Shown: one piece after another, positions 56,667-64,000 of the stretch | How positions within the stretch are numbered: the stretch's first letter is position 1 | How the letters are laid out: each line of letters starts with the position of its first letter | NCBI RefSeq assembly: GCF_001661495.1 | Contig: NZ_BDDT01000005.1 | Span: 248,001 to 312,000 of the forward strand | DNA from: Pseudoalteromonas prydzensis | GTDB lineage: Bacteria > Pseudomonadota > Gammaproteobacteria > Enterobacterales > Alteromonadaceae | Direction: 5' to 3' | DNA: 64,000 bases | Program-made: the position numbers and the translations under genes | The notes under the pieces: model-generated | Database searches by the model: none | Seen by the model: only the letters and a program-made list of their open reading frames with translations | Told to the model about the DNA's origin: nothing

Positions 56667-58628
56667 ATGAATAAAATAATGCAGTTTATTGTTGTTATTG
56701 CGTTGTTGGTTACTAGCTTCATAAGCGATGCAAATCAGTCAGGTCCTACAGTCGAGGACTTCAGCCGCAGCAGTGAATATAGCCAAGTTAAAATCTCCCC
56801 TAAAGGCAGCTACCTTGCAGTAATTATGCAACCTCAAGGTAAAAAGGTGTTGGTAATTTTAGATACTAAAAAATTCACAGTTCATCATGCTGTTAATTTT
56901 CAGGGGAATGCCCAAGTTGGCGCTTATCACTGGGTAAGTGATGAGCGTGTTGTGGTTGCAAAAGAATATTTGCGCGGTTGGCAAGATCACCCTGAATATT
57001 ATGGTGAGTTATATGGCGTGAATGCCGATGGCTCGAAAGCTAAATATTTAGTTGGCTATCAGGGCGAAATGCAAACTGGTTCTCGTATCAAAAAAGCAAC
57101 ACCGCTTTATGGCACCTCTTATTTGCTAGATCCTTTGCTCCACGATGACGATAAAATGCTTATAGTGACTTATCCGTGGACATCAAGTAGTGAACCACAC
57201 ACTGTTGTTTATCAGGTTGATGTTTTTACAGGCAAGCGTCGTAAAGTGACTCGTTCACCGTCACGTATGGCCAACTTTTTGACCGATCATGAGGGAAATG
57301 TCAGAGTTGCGGTTTCCAGTGATGATTACATTAAGCCTACCATTCATACCCGTGAAAAATCAGGCGGCAATTGGCAAGCACTTAATTTAGGTGATTTGAC
57401 GTACAGCGATGTGAGCTTACATGCGTTTGATAACAGTGGCGATGCTGTTTATGTTACAGCATCAGTAAGTGGTGAAGCGAAAGGCTTATATAAATTGAAT
57501 TTAAAAACCAGAGTAATTGATTTAATTCATAAAGAAGAGGGCGTCTCACCAAAGCAAATATGGGTTGATGAAGCATCAAAAGAGTTATTTGCGATTGAAA
57601 CCGAACTAGGTTATCCAACCTATGCTTTTATCGATGGGCAATCTGACAAGAGTATGCGTTTAAAAGCTTTGATCTCCGCTTTACCTGGTGAACAAGTACA
57701 GCTTGTAAGTAGTACTGAAGATGGCGATACAAATATTATTTTTGCTTCGAATGACCGAAACCCTGGGCAATATTATTTATTTGATGCCAAAAATAATAAC
57801 TTACGATTTTTGTTTGCATCGCGTAGTTGGCTTGATGCAAAGCAAATGGCACAGACCAAGCCTGTGAGTTTTACCAGTCGAGACGGTTTAACTATTTATG
57901 GCTACTTAACACTGCCGAATAACACTTCAGAGAAAAACTTACCTTTAGTGGTTATGCCACACGGTGGTCCACACGGTCCTCGTGATTGGTGGGGATTTGA
58001 CCCCGATGCACAGTTGCTTGCAAATCGCGGTATGGCTGTACTAAAAGTTAATTTTAGGGGCTCTGGTGGTTTTGGCCGTAACTTTGAGCATGCAGGTCAT
58101 CAAAAGTGGGGGGCTGAAATCCAATTTGATATTATTGACGGTGTGAAGTATTTAATTGAGCAGGGCACGGTTAATAAAAACAATATCTGCATTATGGGAG
58201 CAAGTTTTGGCGGATACTCAGCGTTACAAAGTGCGATTTTAGAACCAGATATGTTTAAGTGTGCGATTGGGGTAGTTGGCGTTTACGATTTGCCTTTAAT
58301 GTTTGAAGAAGGGGATGTTGCAGAGCGTGACAGTGGCCAACGTTATTTACAGAATGTATTGGGCACAGATGAAGCGCAATTAAAGGCTTTTTCGCCTAGC
58401 TATAATATTGATAAGTTAAAGGCTCCAGTGTTAATAGTGCACGGTGGCGAAGATAAGCGAGCACCGATTGAACAAGCTGAATCACTGATTGCAGCGCTTA
58501 AAAAAGCGAAACACCCATATATTTATGAACTACTTGAAGATGAAGGACACGGGTTTTATAAAGCAGAACACCGTACACGTTATTATCAACAAGTACTGGC
58601 ATTTTTAGATCAACACTTAACTCTTTAG
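56667..58628 (+). CDS. S9C-type exported peptidase (acylaminoacyl/dipeptidyl peptidase family)
   Basis: A 653-residue serine peptidase with a signal peptide (about 1-22), a beta-propeller (about 30-390) and a C-terminal hydrolase domain with Ser513 (GASFGGYSA), Asp596 (GGEDKRAP) and His628 (DEGHGF). HGGPHGPRDWWGFDP forms the oxyanion loop. Such enzymes remove acyl amino acids or dipeptides from short peptides in the periplasm. AAAGGATG lies before the ATG. It is divergent from the zinc-type lipoprotein gene and might share its Zur region. Confidence 0.9.
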   Translation: MNKIMQFIVVIALLVTSFISDANQSGPTVEDFSRSSEYSQVKISPKGSYLAVIMQPQGKKVLVILDTKKFTVHHAVNFQGNAQVGAYHWVSDERVVVAKEYLRGWQDHPEYYGELYGVNADGSKAKYLVGYQGEMQTGSRIKKATPLYGTSYLLDPLLHDDDKMLIVTYPWTSSSEPHTVVYQVDVFTGKRRKVTRSPSRMANFLTDHEGNVRVAVSSDDYIKPTIHTREKSGGNWQALNLGDLTYSDVSLHAFDNSGDAVYVTASVSGEAKGLYKLNLKTRVIDLIHKEEGVSPKQIWVDEASKELFAIETELGYPTYAFIDGQSDKSMRLKALISALPGEQVQLVSSTEDGDTNIIFASNDRNPGQYYLFDAKNNNLRFLFASRSWLDAKQMAQTKPVSFTSRDGLTIYGYLTLPNNTSEKNLPLVVMPHGGPHGPRDWWGFDPDAQLLANRGMAVLKVNFRGSGGFGRNFEHAGHQKWGAEIQFDIIDGVKYLIEQGTVNKNNICIMGASFGGYSALQSAILEPDMFKCAIGVVGVYDLPLMFEEGDVAERDSGQRYLQNVLGTDEAQLKAFSPSYNIDKLKAPVLIVHGGEDKRAPIEQAESLIAALKKAKHPYIYELLEDEGHGFYKAEHRTRYYQQVLAFLDQHLTL

Positions 58629-58638
58629 AAGTTTGGGT

Positions 58639-58665
58639 ATATGGCAAGCCTTTAGCTTGCCATAT
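58639..58665. terminator. Terminator after the S9 peptidase gene
   Basis: A 10-bp stem ATATGGCAAG / CTTGCCATAT with a 7-nt loop is followed by TTATT. It lies between the convergent S9 and Sel1-protein genes. Confidence 0.65.
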
Positions 58666-58668
58666 TTA

Positions 58669-59607
58669 TTAACAGGCGTGCTCTATGCAGAGCTCTTTGA
58701 GTTGTATTTTTGCTTTGTGGTTATTTTGCTCGGCAGCTTGTTGGTACCAATAAATAGCTTGGCTTAGGTCTTTTTCTACCCCTTCACCATCACGATACAT
58801 TTGCGCTGTATTAAGCTGGCCCCACTGTGAGCCCTCTTTGCTGGCAAGTAAAAAGCTCTCAAAAGCATCTTCGAATAACCCATCCTTGTAATAGATGATG
58901 CCTTGCTGGTTATTTTTATTAAGCTTCACCCCTTCATATAAAGGTTTAGGGCGTGGTGGGAACATCACAAAGCCGCCATATAAGCTATATGCATAAGGGC
59001 GTAGTACATCATAAATGGTACCTTCATCATATAAACGCTGTACTTCGCTGCGCGGTAAAGTCATTTTTTTTGATGAAAAATAGCCTTTTTGTACCAATAA
59101 ACTAGTACGCATAGCCATAGTTATGCCATTGTCGCGTTTATAGCGGTAATTGCTGATTTGAAAAGTAATAGTTTGGTCATCAAACTCGAGTACTTGAGCT
59201 ACTTTGAGGTTCTCAGGGCGCAATGGTTCCTGAGAAAACTTATCTGCATGTACCAAGTAAGTATCAAATGCTTGCGGCTGGCTTAATATTGCTTGTTTGG
59301 TTTTTAGTTCATCAAGATGTTGTGTATAGAAGAAGATAACTAACCAGATAAGCAATAGAGAGCCTATAAAATATTTGATTAAAGAAAGTTTTTCTAACCA
59401 TGGCAGTTGCATAATTGAAAGCGGCATACTGTGCTGACAATGATTACATTGGTATTGATAATGCCATGCCAGTGGCAGCATAGGGACAGTTGAAAAGCGC
59501 AAGAAACGGCTGTGATTTTGTAGGCGGTAGTCATTGTGATGACAGTGTGGACAGGTTTTGGTTTGGCTGAAAAACGACAATGAATCGCAGGTATTGAAAA
59601 GTAGCAT
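58669..59607 (-). CDS. Zinc-ribbon membrane protein with C-terminal Sel1-like repeats
   Basis: A 312-residue protein. The N-terminal region has two CxxC knuckles, CPHCHHNDY and CNHCQHSMP, forming a zinc ribbon (residues about 19-60). A transmembrane helix follows (about 78-97). The middle part (about 105-220) has no recognisable domain. The C-terminal part has Sel1/TPR-type repeats (GQLNTAQMYRDGEGVEKDLSQAIYWYQQAAEQ). The zinc ribbon faces the cytoplasm if the usual positive-inside rule applies, placing Sel1 repeats outside. Function unknown. Confidence 0.75.
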   Translation of the reverse strand: MLLFNTCDSLSFFSQTKTCPHCHHNDYRLQNHSRFLRFSTVPMLPLAWHYQYQCNHCQHSMPLSIMQLPWLEKLSLIKYFIGSLLLIWLVIFFYTQHLDELKTKQAILSQPQAFDTYLVHADKFSQEPLRPENLKVAQVLEFDDQTITFQISNYRYKRDNGITMAMRTSLLVQKGYFSSKKMTLPRSEVQRLYDEGTIYDVLRPYAYSLYGGFVMFPPRPKPLYEGVKLNKNNQQGIIYYKDGLFEDAFESFLLASKEGSQWGQLNTAQMYRDGEGVEKDLSQAIYWYQQAAEQNNHKAKIQLKELCIEHAC

Positions 59608-59622
59608 TTGAGGCCCTCTGTC

Positions 59623-59658
59623 CCTTCCTTGTTTTACGTTAAATTAAAACAAGGAAGG
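59623..59658. repeat. 13-bp inverted repeat
   Basis: CCTTCCTTGTTTT / AAAACAAGGAAGG, perfect over 13 bp with a 10-nt loop, lies between the M28 and Sel1-protein genes on the minus strand. A T run follows on neither strand, so it is better described as a hairpin than a clear terminator. It may protect or separate the two transcripts. Confidence 0.6.
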
Positions 59659-59702
59659 TGAGATGCAAAGCACAAAACTGTAAGCAAGTATGTTTGGTTG
59701 GC

Positions 59703-61106
59703 TTATTTACTTGCTACAGGCTTTGCTTTAATAGTGGTTTTTGCATCTGCCGCCATAAAGGCAAATACAGCATACGCCGCCGTGTTTTGTTTCAGCTTCG
59801 CTGGATCTACTTTATCAAGCGTATCATCAGCAGTGTGATGGTAATCAAAGTAATCAGTGCCATTTTGATGCAGTTCAAAAATTGGTGCGCTGGTGGCATT
59901 TTTGAATGGAATTAAGTCAGGCCCGCCATTGGCGCTATTTTTACCAATGTATTCTACGTTAAGTGGCGCTAGTTGCTTGGCTATTGCACGTACTACTGGC
60001 AGTGAAGCTGCAGATACATTCGACTCAAAGCCATACACTACATCAGCACCAAAGTCAGATTCAGCCGCGGCAACAATTTTATCAAGCTCATTTGCATGCT
60101 GTTTAAAATAAGCTTTAGCACCCCATAAGCCAAGCTCTTCAGCGGCAAATAGCACCACCCGAATGCTACGTTTTGGGCGTTTTATTTCGCTAATATGCTT
60201 AGCTGCCGCCATTGTTAGCGCAACACCTGCACCGTCATCAAGTGCACCAGTGCCTAAATCCCAAGAATCTAAGTGACCGCCAATCAGCACATACTGCTCT
60301 GGATTTTGCGTGCCATTGAACTGACCAATCACGTTATAGCCAGTACCTTGACCACGATCTTCAGTTTGTACATTAATATTAACGGTAACATTTTTACCAA
60401 GTGCGATAAGGCGGGCTATTTGGTCAGCATCCGGATTGGCAATGGTTACGTTAGGGATTTTGGTTACGCCATCTTGGTAATGGCTGCCACCGGTATGCGC
60501 AAAACGGTGATGAGCCGTACTAACTGAGCGCATCATATAGCCAATCGCGCCTTTTTTAGCGGCTTCTACAGATCCTGTTGAACGTGCACGAACCGCAGGG
60601 CCATAACCGTTGCCATCGATATCACGATTCATACGGTAATTTATATAAGCAATTTTTCCCTTTAAGCTGTTTGCGGGAGCGGCAATCAACTCATCAAGGG
60701 TTTCAAATAATATAACTTCAGCAGTAATGCCGTCTTTTGGTGTACTGACACTATGCCCTAAAGCGGTTAAATGCAGTGGTTGCTCACTTGGCGTTAGGAT
60801 TTTGCCGCTTTCATTAAAACGACGCCATTCTGGGAAGGTCGCTTCTTCAAGCCATACCTTATCAAAGCCAAGCTGTTTAAATTTAGCTTGGGCCCAGGCA
60901 ACGGCTTTTTTATCATTTTCAGTGCCTGGTAAACGCGGGCCTATTTCAGTCGTAAGGGATTCTAGTAATTGGTAGCTTAAATCACTATTGCTAGCGTTAT
61001 CTCTAAGCTCGGCAACTTGCTTAAGTTGTTTAGCGTTAAATTCAGGCTCTGCGGCGCTGGCTAAAAAGCTACTAGCAAGTAGTAACCCTGTGATGATTTT
61101 TTTCAT
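59703..61106 (-). CDS. Exported M28 zinc aminopeptidase
   Basis: A 467-residue enzyme with a signal peptide (about 1-19) and a propeptide-like region. The PA-like insert (about 110-240) precedes the M28 catalytic domain. The zinc ligands are in GGHLDSWD (His), GALDDGAGV (Asp), AEELG (Glu), ESDFGAD (Asp) and DYHHTADD (His). It removes N-terminal residues from peptides in the periplasm or outside. The ATG at 61106 was chosen over a frame 20 codons longer because it has AAGG upstream and opens the signal peptide. Confidence 0.92.
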   Translation of the reverse strand: MKKIITGLLLASSFLASAAEPEFNAKQLKQVAELRDNASNSDLSYQLLESLTTEIGPRLPGTENDKKAVAWAQAKFKQLGFDKVWLEEATFPEWRRFNESGKILTPSEQPLHLTALGHSVSTPKDGITAEVILFETLDELIAAPANSLKGKIAYINYRMNRDIDGNGYGPAVRARSTGSVEAAKKGAIGYMMRSVSTAHHRFAHTGGSHYQDGVTKIPNVTIANPDADQIARLIALGKNVTVNINVQTEDRGQGTGYNVIGQFNGTQNPEQYVLIGGHLDSWDLGTGALDDGAGVALTMAAAKHISEIKRPKRSIRVVLFAAEELGLWGAKAYFKQHANELDKIVAAAESDFGADVVYGFESNVSAASLPVVRAIAKQLAPLNVEYIGKNSANGGPDLIPFKNATSAPIFELHQNGTDYFDYHHTADDTLDKVDPAKLKQNTAAYAVFAFMAADAKTTIKAKPVASK

Positions 61107-61331
61107 TATTGACCTTGGCGGTATTTTCAAGTGTGCGCTATTAAAGCATTTAATACTGAGTAGCAAAAGCAGATGAGATAAAAACGCGAAGGCGGCTTTT
61201 CAACATTGCAGGTTTATTGATAATCTTGCCAGCTTAATGGTAGCAATTTGTATATTCTGCTATTATGCAGCATAACTAAGTCGGGCATCTGCAGCGGCTT
61301 TTCATGTTTACTTTTTGCACTGGAAATTACT

Positions 61332-62720
61332 TTGACCGCTACAGCTTTTTCATCTCTCGCTTTACCATCTGGGTTGGTAGATAACTTATCAACATTAGGT
61401 TATACCCAAATGACAGCCGTACAGGCGCAAAGTTTGCCGCCAGTTCTTGAAGGTAAAGACATTATTGCACAAGCCAAAACAGGCTCAGGTAAAACGGCAG
61501 CGTTTAGTTTAGGCGTGCTTGCTAAACTTAATGTGAAACGTTTTCGTATTCAATCATTAGTACTTTGTCCAACCCGTGAGCTTGCCGAGCAAGTTGCTGT
61601 AGAAATGCGTAAATTAGCGCGCGGCATTCACAATATTAAAATTTTAACCTTGTGTGGTGGCGTTTCAATTGGGCCGCAAATAGGTTCCCTTGAGCATGGC
61701 GCGCATATTATTGTTGGTACACCTGGGCGTGTAGATGACCATATTCGCAAAGGCACTTTGCGCTTAGATGATGTTGAAACTTTAGTGCTGGATGAAGCCG
61801 ATCAGATGCTTGATATGGGCTTTCAAGATACTTTAGATGCGATTATCGATTGTATTCCCAAGCAGCGCCAAACGTTATTATTTAGCGCCACTTTTCCACG
61901 AGCAATCGAAGCGATTGCTAAACGGGTGTTAAGCAATCCTGTGATGGTGAAAGTGGAAGAAGAGCAAGAAAAGAGCACCATTAAGCAGTACTTCTATAAA
62001 ATGGATAATAACAAGCAGCGCTTTAATACGTTAAAGTTGTTATTGCTTAAATTTCAGCCTGAAAGTTGCGTGGTGTTTTGTAATACCAAAGTTGAAACAC
62101 AGCAGGTCTGTGATGATTTAGCCGATGAAGGCTTTAGTGCGGTATCATTGCATGGTGATTTGGAGCAACGTGATCGTGAACGCACACTTATTCACTTTGC
62201 CAATAAAAGTGCCTCAATCTTAGTGGCCACCGATGTTGCGGCACGCGGTTTAGATATTGATGATATGGACATGGTGATCAACTATCATCTTGCCCATGAC
62301 CCGCAAACCCATGTGCACCGTATTGGTCGTACCGGTCGCGCGGGTAAAAAAGGTATCGCTTGTTCAATTTATGGTGATGCAGAGCAATTTAAAGTGGCGC
62401 AAATTGGTGACCATTACGAATGTGATTTCTTGCCTGAGCAATTACCGCCATTTAGCTTACTTGAAAAACCACCATATAAACCGCAAATGGTCACCTTGAT
62501 GATTGATGCGGGTAAAAAGCAAAAAGTGCGTGCCGGTGATATTTTAGGCGCACTAACGGGCAAAGATGGCGTTGCAGGGCGTCAGGTTGGTAAAATTAAC
62601 GTACTTGATAACGTAGCTTTTGTTGCTGTTGAACGTAATTCTTCAAAACCAGCACTACGCAAATTAACTGAAGGCAATATTAAAGGCCGTAAAATACGCG
62701 CTCGTCGCCTAACTCGTTAA
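61332..62720 (+). CDS. dbpA: ATP-dependent RNA helicase DbpA
   Basis: A 462-residue DEAD-box helicase. Helicase core: Q motif, AKTGSGKT (Walker A), PTRELA, DEAD, SAT, VATDVAARGLD, HRIGRTGRAG. The C-terminal RNA-binding domain (about 385-462, DAGKKQKVRAGDILGALTG and GRKIRARRL) is the one that in E. coli binds hairpin 92 of 23S rRNA. The start is TTG 61332, giving an N-terminus (TATAFSSLALP) that lines up with E. coli DbpA; no in-frame ATG exists until residue 27. An upstream TTG at 61248 would add an unrelated 28-residue extension. It overlaps the DnaJ-domain gene by TTAA. Confidence 0.93.
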   Translation: MTATAFSSLALPSGLVDNLSTLGYTQMTAVQAQSLPPVLEGKDIIAQAKTGSGKTAAFSLGVLAKLNVKRFRIQSLVLCPTRELAEQVAVEMRKLARGIHNIKILTLCGGVSIGPQIGSLEHGAHIIVGTPGRVDDHIRKGTLRLDDVETLVLDEADQMLDMGFQDTLDAIIDCIPKQRQTLLFSATFPRAIEAIAKRVLSNPVMVKVEEEQEKSTIKQYFYKMDNNKQRFNTLKLLLLKFQPESCVVFCNTKVETQQVCDDLADEGFSAVSLHGDLEQRDRERTLIHFANKSASILVATDVAARGLDIDDMDMVINYHLAHDPQTHVHRIGRTGRAGKKGIACSIYGDAEQFKVAQIGDHYECDFLPEQLPPFSLLEKPPYKPQMVTLMIDAGKKQKVRAGDILGALTGKDGVAGRQVGKINVLDNVAFVAVERNSSKPALRKLTEGNIKGRKIRARRLTR

Positions 62721-63307
62721 TTCTCGATTGTTGAGCAGCTTGCCTTAAGCTGCTCATATTCATTCTTTAGCTCTTTAAACTTTTCTGTATCGCCAGTTTC
62801 TTTATCTGGGTGGTACTGCATGGCCAGTTGTCGCCAGCGTTTCTGTATATCTTTCAAACTACATTGTTTCGCCAATTGCCAACGATGTAACAGCATGTCA
62901 TAAGCTTTACGGTCCAGTGCTTGCTGTGGTTTTTTATGGCTTGCAAAACGTTGCCAGAAGTCATTAAGCAACTCTTCGATTTCATCACTGGTTGTTTCGT
63001 AATTTTGCCAATCTAGATAATAGTCTCGCAGCGGATCAAGCTGTTGCACTGAGTTATGGGGAGCCGTATCTGTCAGAGTTATTTGTAAGCTGGCGATAGC
63101 CAAGTGCTGAGCTGGTTGCAGTTGCTGCTGTAGTTGATACAGGGCATTCATGATTAAAAAATTACGTTTAAATAAATCACGCTCTGGTTGCACATCAAGC
63201 GTGCTGATAGAGCCTTGCTGTTGTAATTTCAATGCTAAAGTATGAACCATCCACGTCTCTTGCGTTAGAATAAGCTCAAAAATCTCATCTATCAGTGGGT
63301 TAAGCAT
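62717..63307 (-). CDS. DnaJ-domain protein with N-terminal DNAJ-related domain
   Basis: A 196-residue protein. An N-terminal helical domain (about 1-120, NPLIDEIFELILTQETWMVHTLALKL) matches the DnaJ-related family, and the C-terminal J domain (about 137-192) carries the HPD tripeptide in QYHPDKETGDTE. J proteins stimulate the ATPase of a DnaK partner. It lies convergent with dbpA, with TTAA as shared stops. No DnaK gene is nearby. Confidence 0.88.
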   Translation of the reverse strand: MLNPLIDEIFELILTQETWMVHTLALKLQQQGSISTLDVQPERDLFKRNFLIMNALYQLQQQLQPAQHLAIASLQITLTDTAPHNSVQQLDPLRDYYLDWQNYETTSDEIEELLNDFWQRFASHKKPQQALDRKAYDMLLHRWQLAKQCSLKDIQKRWRQLAMQYHPDKETGDTEKFKELKNEYEQLKASCSTIEN

Positions 63308-63388
63308 TGTTTGCAGTCTAGTTATTAGTGTATCTTGGCTAAATTATCATAGCTTAACACTACTAACAAAATTCCAAGGAAAAAAATT

Positions 63389-64000
63389 ATGCTAGGTCAG
63401 TTCAAGCGCCTACTATTTATTTGCTTTATTATTGTACTTGGCGTTTTTTCTCAATTTAGTAATGCTCAGCAGCAAGTAACGCTGTTGGAGCAATTTAAGC
63501 TTACTAATGAGTGGTCGGAAAAGCAGCAGCTAGCAAACCAACTACTTGCCACAGAACTTACAAACCAACAACAAATCGACATTTATGCTAGTTTAGCTGA
63601 GCGTGCGTTTGAACTAAGTAATTACCCCCAAGCATTGCATTATTACCAGTTATTAGAGCAAAGCAGTACATTTGAAAGGCAGCCTGAGTTACATTTTAGA
63701 GCAATTAAAATGCAAGGTGTAGTGCAGTATTTTCAAGGCTTATTGCAGCCAGCCATTATTAGTTATAACCGAGCCCTAAATTTGGCTGTGCGTTTAAAAA
63801 GCCCATTAAAGCAAGCTAACTTATTGAGTAATATTGGCTTGGCATATTTTAATATGCATAACATGGAGCTTGCGTTAGAGCATTACCAACAGGCAAAAAC
63901 ATTGTATGAAAACGACGGGAGTGAAAAAGACAAGGCGGATATTTTGCATAATATTGCTGGTGTCTACATTCGTTTATCACGTTATGATTCAGCACTCGAA
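63389..64000 (+). CDS. TPR protein with signal peptide (partial, runs off the window)
   Basis: Translation from ATG 63389 (AAGGA 8 bp upstream) stays open for all 204 codons to the window end. It begins with a signal peptide (MLGQFKRLLFICFIIVLGVFS, then QFSNAQ). TPR repeats follow, containing ANLLSNIGLAYFNMHNMELALEHYQQA and DILHNIAGVYIRLSRYDSAL. In this group such N-termini often lead into a transmembrane helix and a GGDEF or histidine-kinase domain. The rest is outside the window, so the function is open. Confidence 0.85.
   Translation, partial: MLGQFKRLLFICFIIVLGVFSQFSNAQQQVTLLEQFKLTNEWSEKQQLANQLLATELTNQQQIDIYASLAERAFELSNYPQALHYYQLLEQSSTFERQPELHFRAIKMQGVVQYFQGLLQPAIISYNRALNLAVRLKSPLKQANLLSNIGLAYFNMHNMELALEHYQQAKTLYENDGSEKDKADILHNIAGVYIRLSRYDSALE

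Noticed and set aside
1..64000. CRISPR arrays, insertion sequences, prophage, tRNA or rRNA genes
   Set aside because: No repeat-spacer pattern, transposase, phage structural gene or cloverleaf-type gene was seen on either strand by reading; a tRNA-finding program could still overturn this.

Overview
The window looks like chromosomal DNA of a marine gammaproteobacterium of the Alteromonadales, most likely Pseudoalteromonas or a close relative. This is inferred from gene content and synteny (lptM-lysA-dapF-DUF484-xerC-yigB diverging from cyaY, then hemC-hemDX-hemY; ubiD-fre; a GlyGly-CTERM subtilisin; many exported peptidases; dense GGDEF/EAL, hybrid-kinase and chemoreceptor signalling). The DNA is AT-leaning and evenly so. 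I see no rRNA, tRNA, insertion sequence, prophage or CRISPR array.

Layout. 0-6.2 kb: cytochrome b561-type protein and cytochrome c' (convergent), a DUF2721 protein, and a 1352-residue secreted subtilisin with three cadherin-like modules and a GlyGly-CTERM tail. 6.3-9.7 kb: an oligopeptidase B-like lipoprotein and two small membrane proteins. 9.7-13.1 kb: a folM-folE-folX operon (tetrahydromonapterin pathway), nadE and a YceH protein. 13.1-20.1 kb: a CHASE hybrid kinase, a penicillin-acylase-type Ntn hydrolase and a diguanylate cyclase. 20.4-26.3 kb: a GNAT-nitrilase fusion coupled to a Gdx/SugE exporter, an EamA transporter, a MAPEG protein, a BlaI/BlaR1-like pair with two operator dyads, and a pseudouridine synthase. 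26.3-28.4 kb: small accessory genes, including a candidate toxin-antitoxin pair with a zeta-like kinase and its own promoter/palindrome.

28.0-34.2 kb (minus strand) is a housekeeping operon reading lptM, lysA, dapF, DUF484, xerC, yigB, a TPR-retropepsin protein and a HopJ-family protein. Facing away from it, 34.3-40.2 kb (plus) carries cyaY, a carboxylesterase, a DUF2914 protein and heme synthesis hemC, a hemD-hemX fusion and hemY. 40.2-44.5 kb: a MASE1/CHASE hybrid kinase, adenosine deaminase and a CBS protein. 44.6-49 kb (minus): a WYL regulator, a small alpha/beta-barrel-like protein, a HepT-MntA toxin-antitoxin pair, fre and ubiD.

49.1-64 kb: a PAS-GGDEF-EAL protein convergent with a chemoreceptor, an MliC lysozyme inhibitor, a DUF808 protein, a histidine-rich beta-propeller lipoprotein preceded by two Zur-like boxes (probable zinc chaperone), two more exported peptidases (S9, M28), a zinc-ribbon/Sel1 membrane protein, the DbpA RNA helicase from a TTG start, a DnaJ-domain protein, and the first 204 codons of a secreted TPR protein running off the window.

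Themes: exported proteolysis (S8, S9 twice, M28, Ntn hydrolase) fits a polymer-degrading marine heterotroph. Three convergent gene pairs share the same 4-bp TTAA as both stop codons. The least described parts are the zeta-like pair with its operator, the Zur-linked propeller lipoprotein, the GNAT-nitrilase/Gdx pair, and the hemDX fusion with an internal ribosome binding site.
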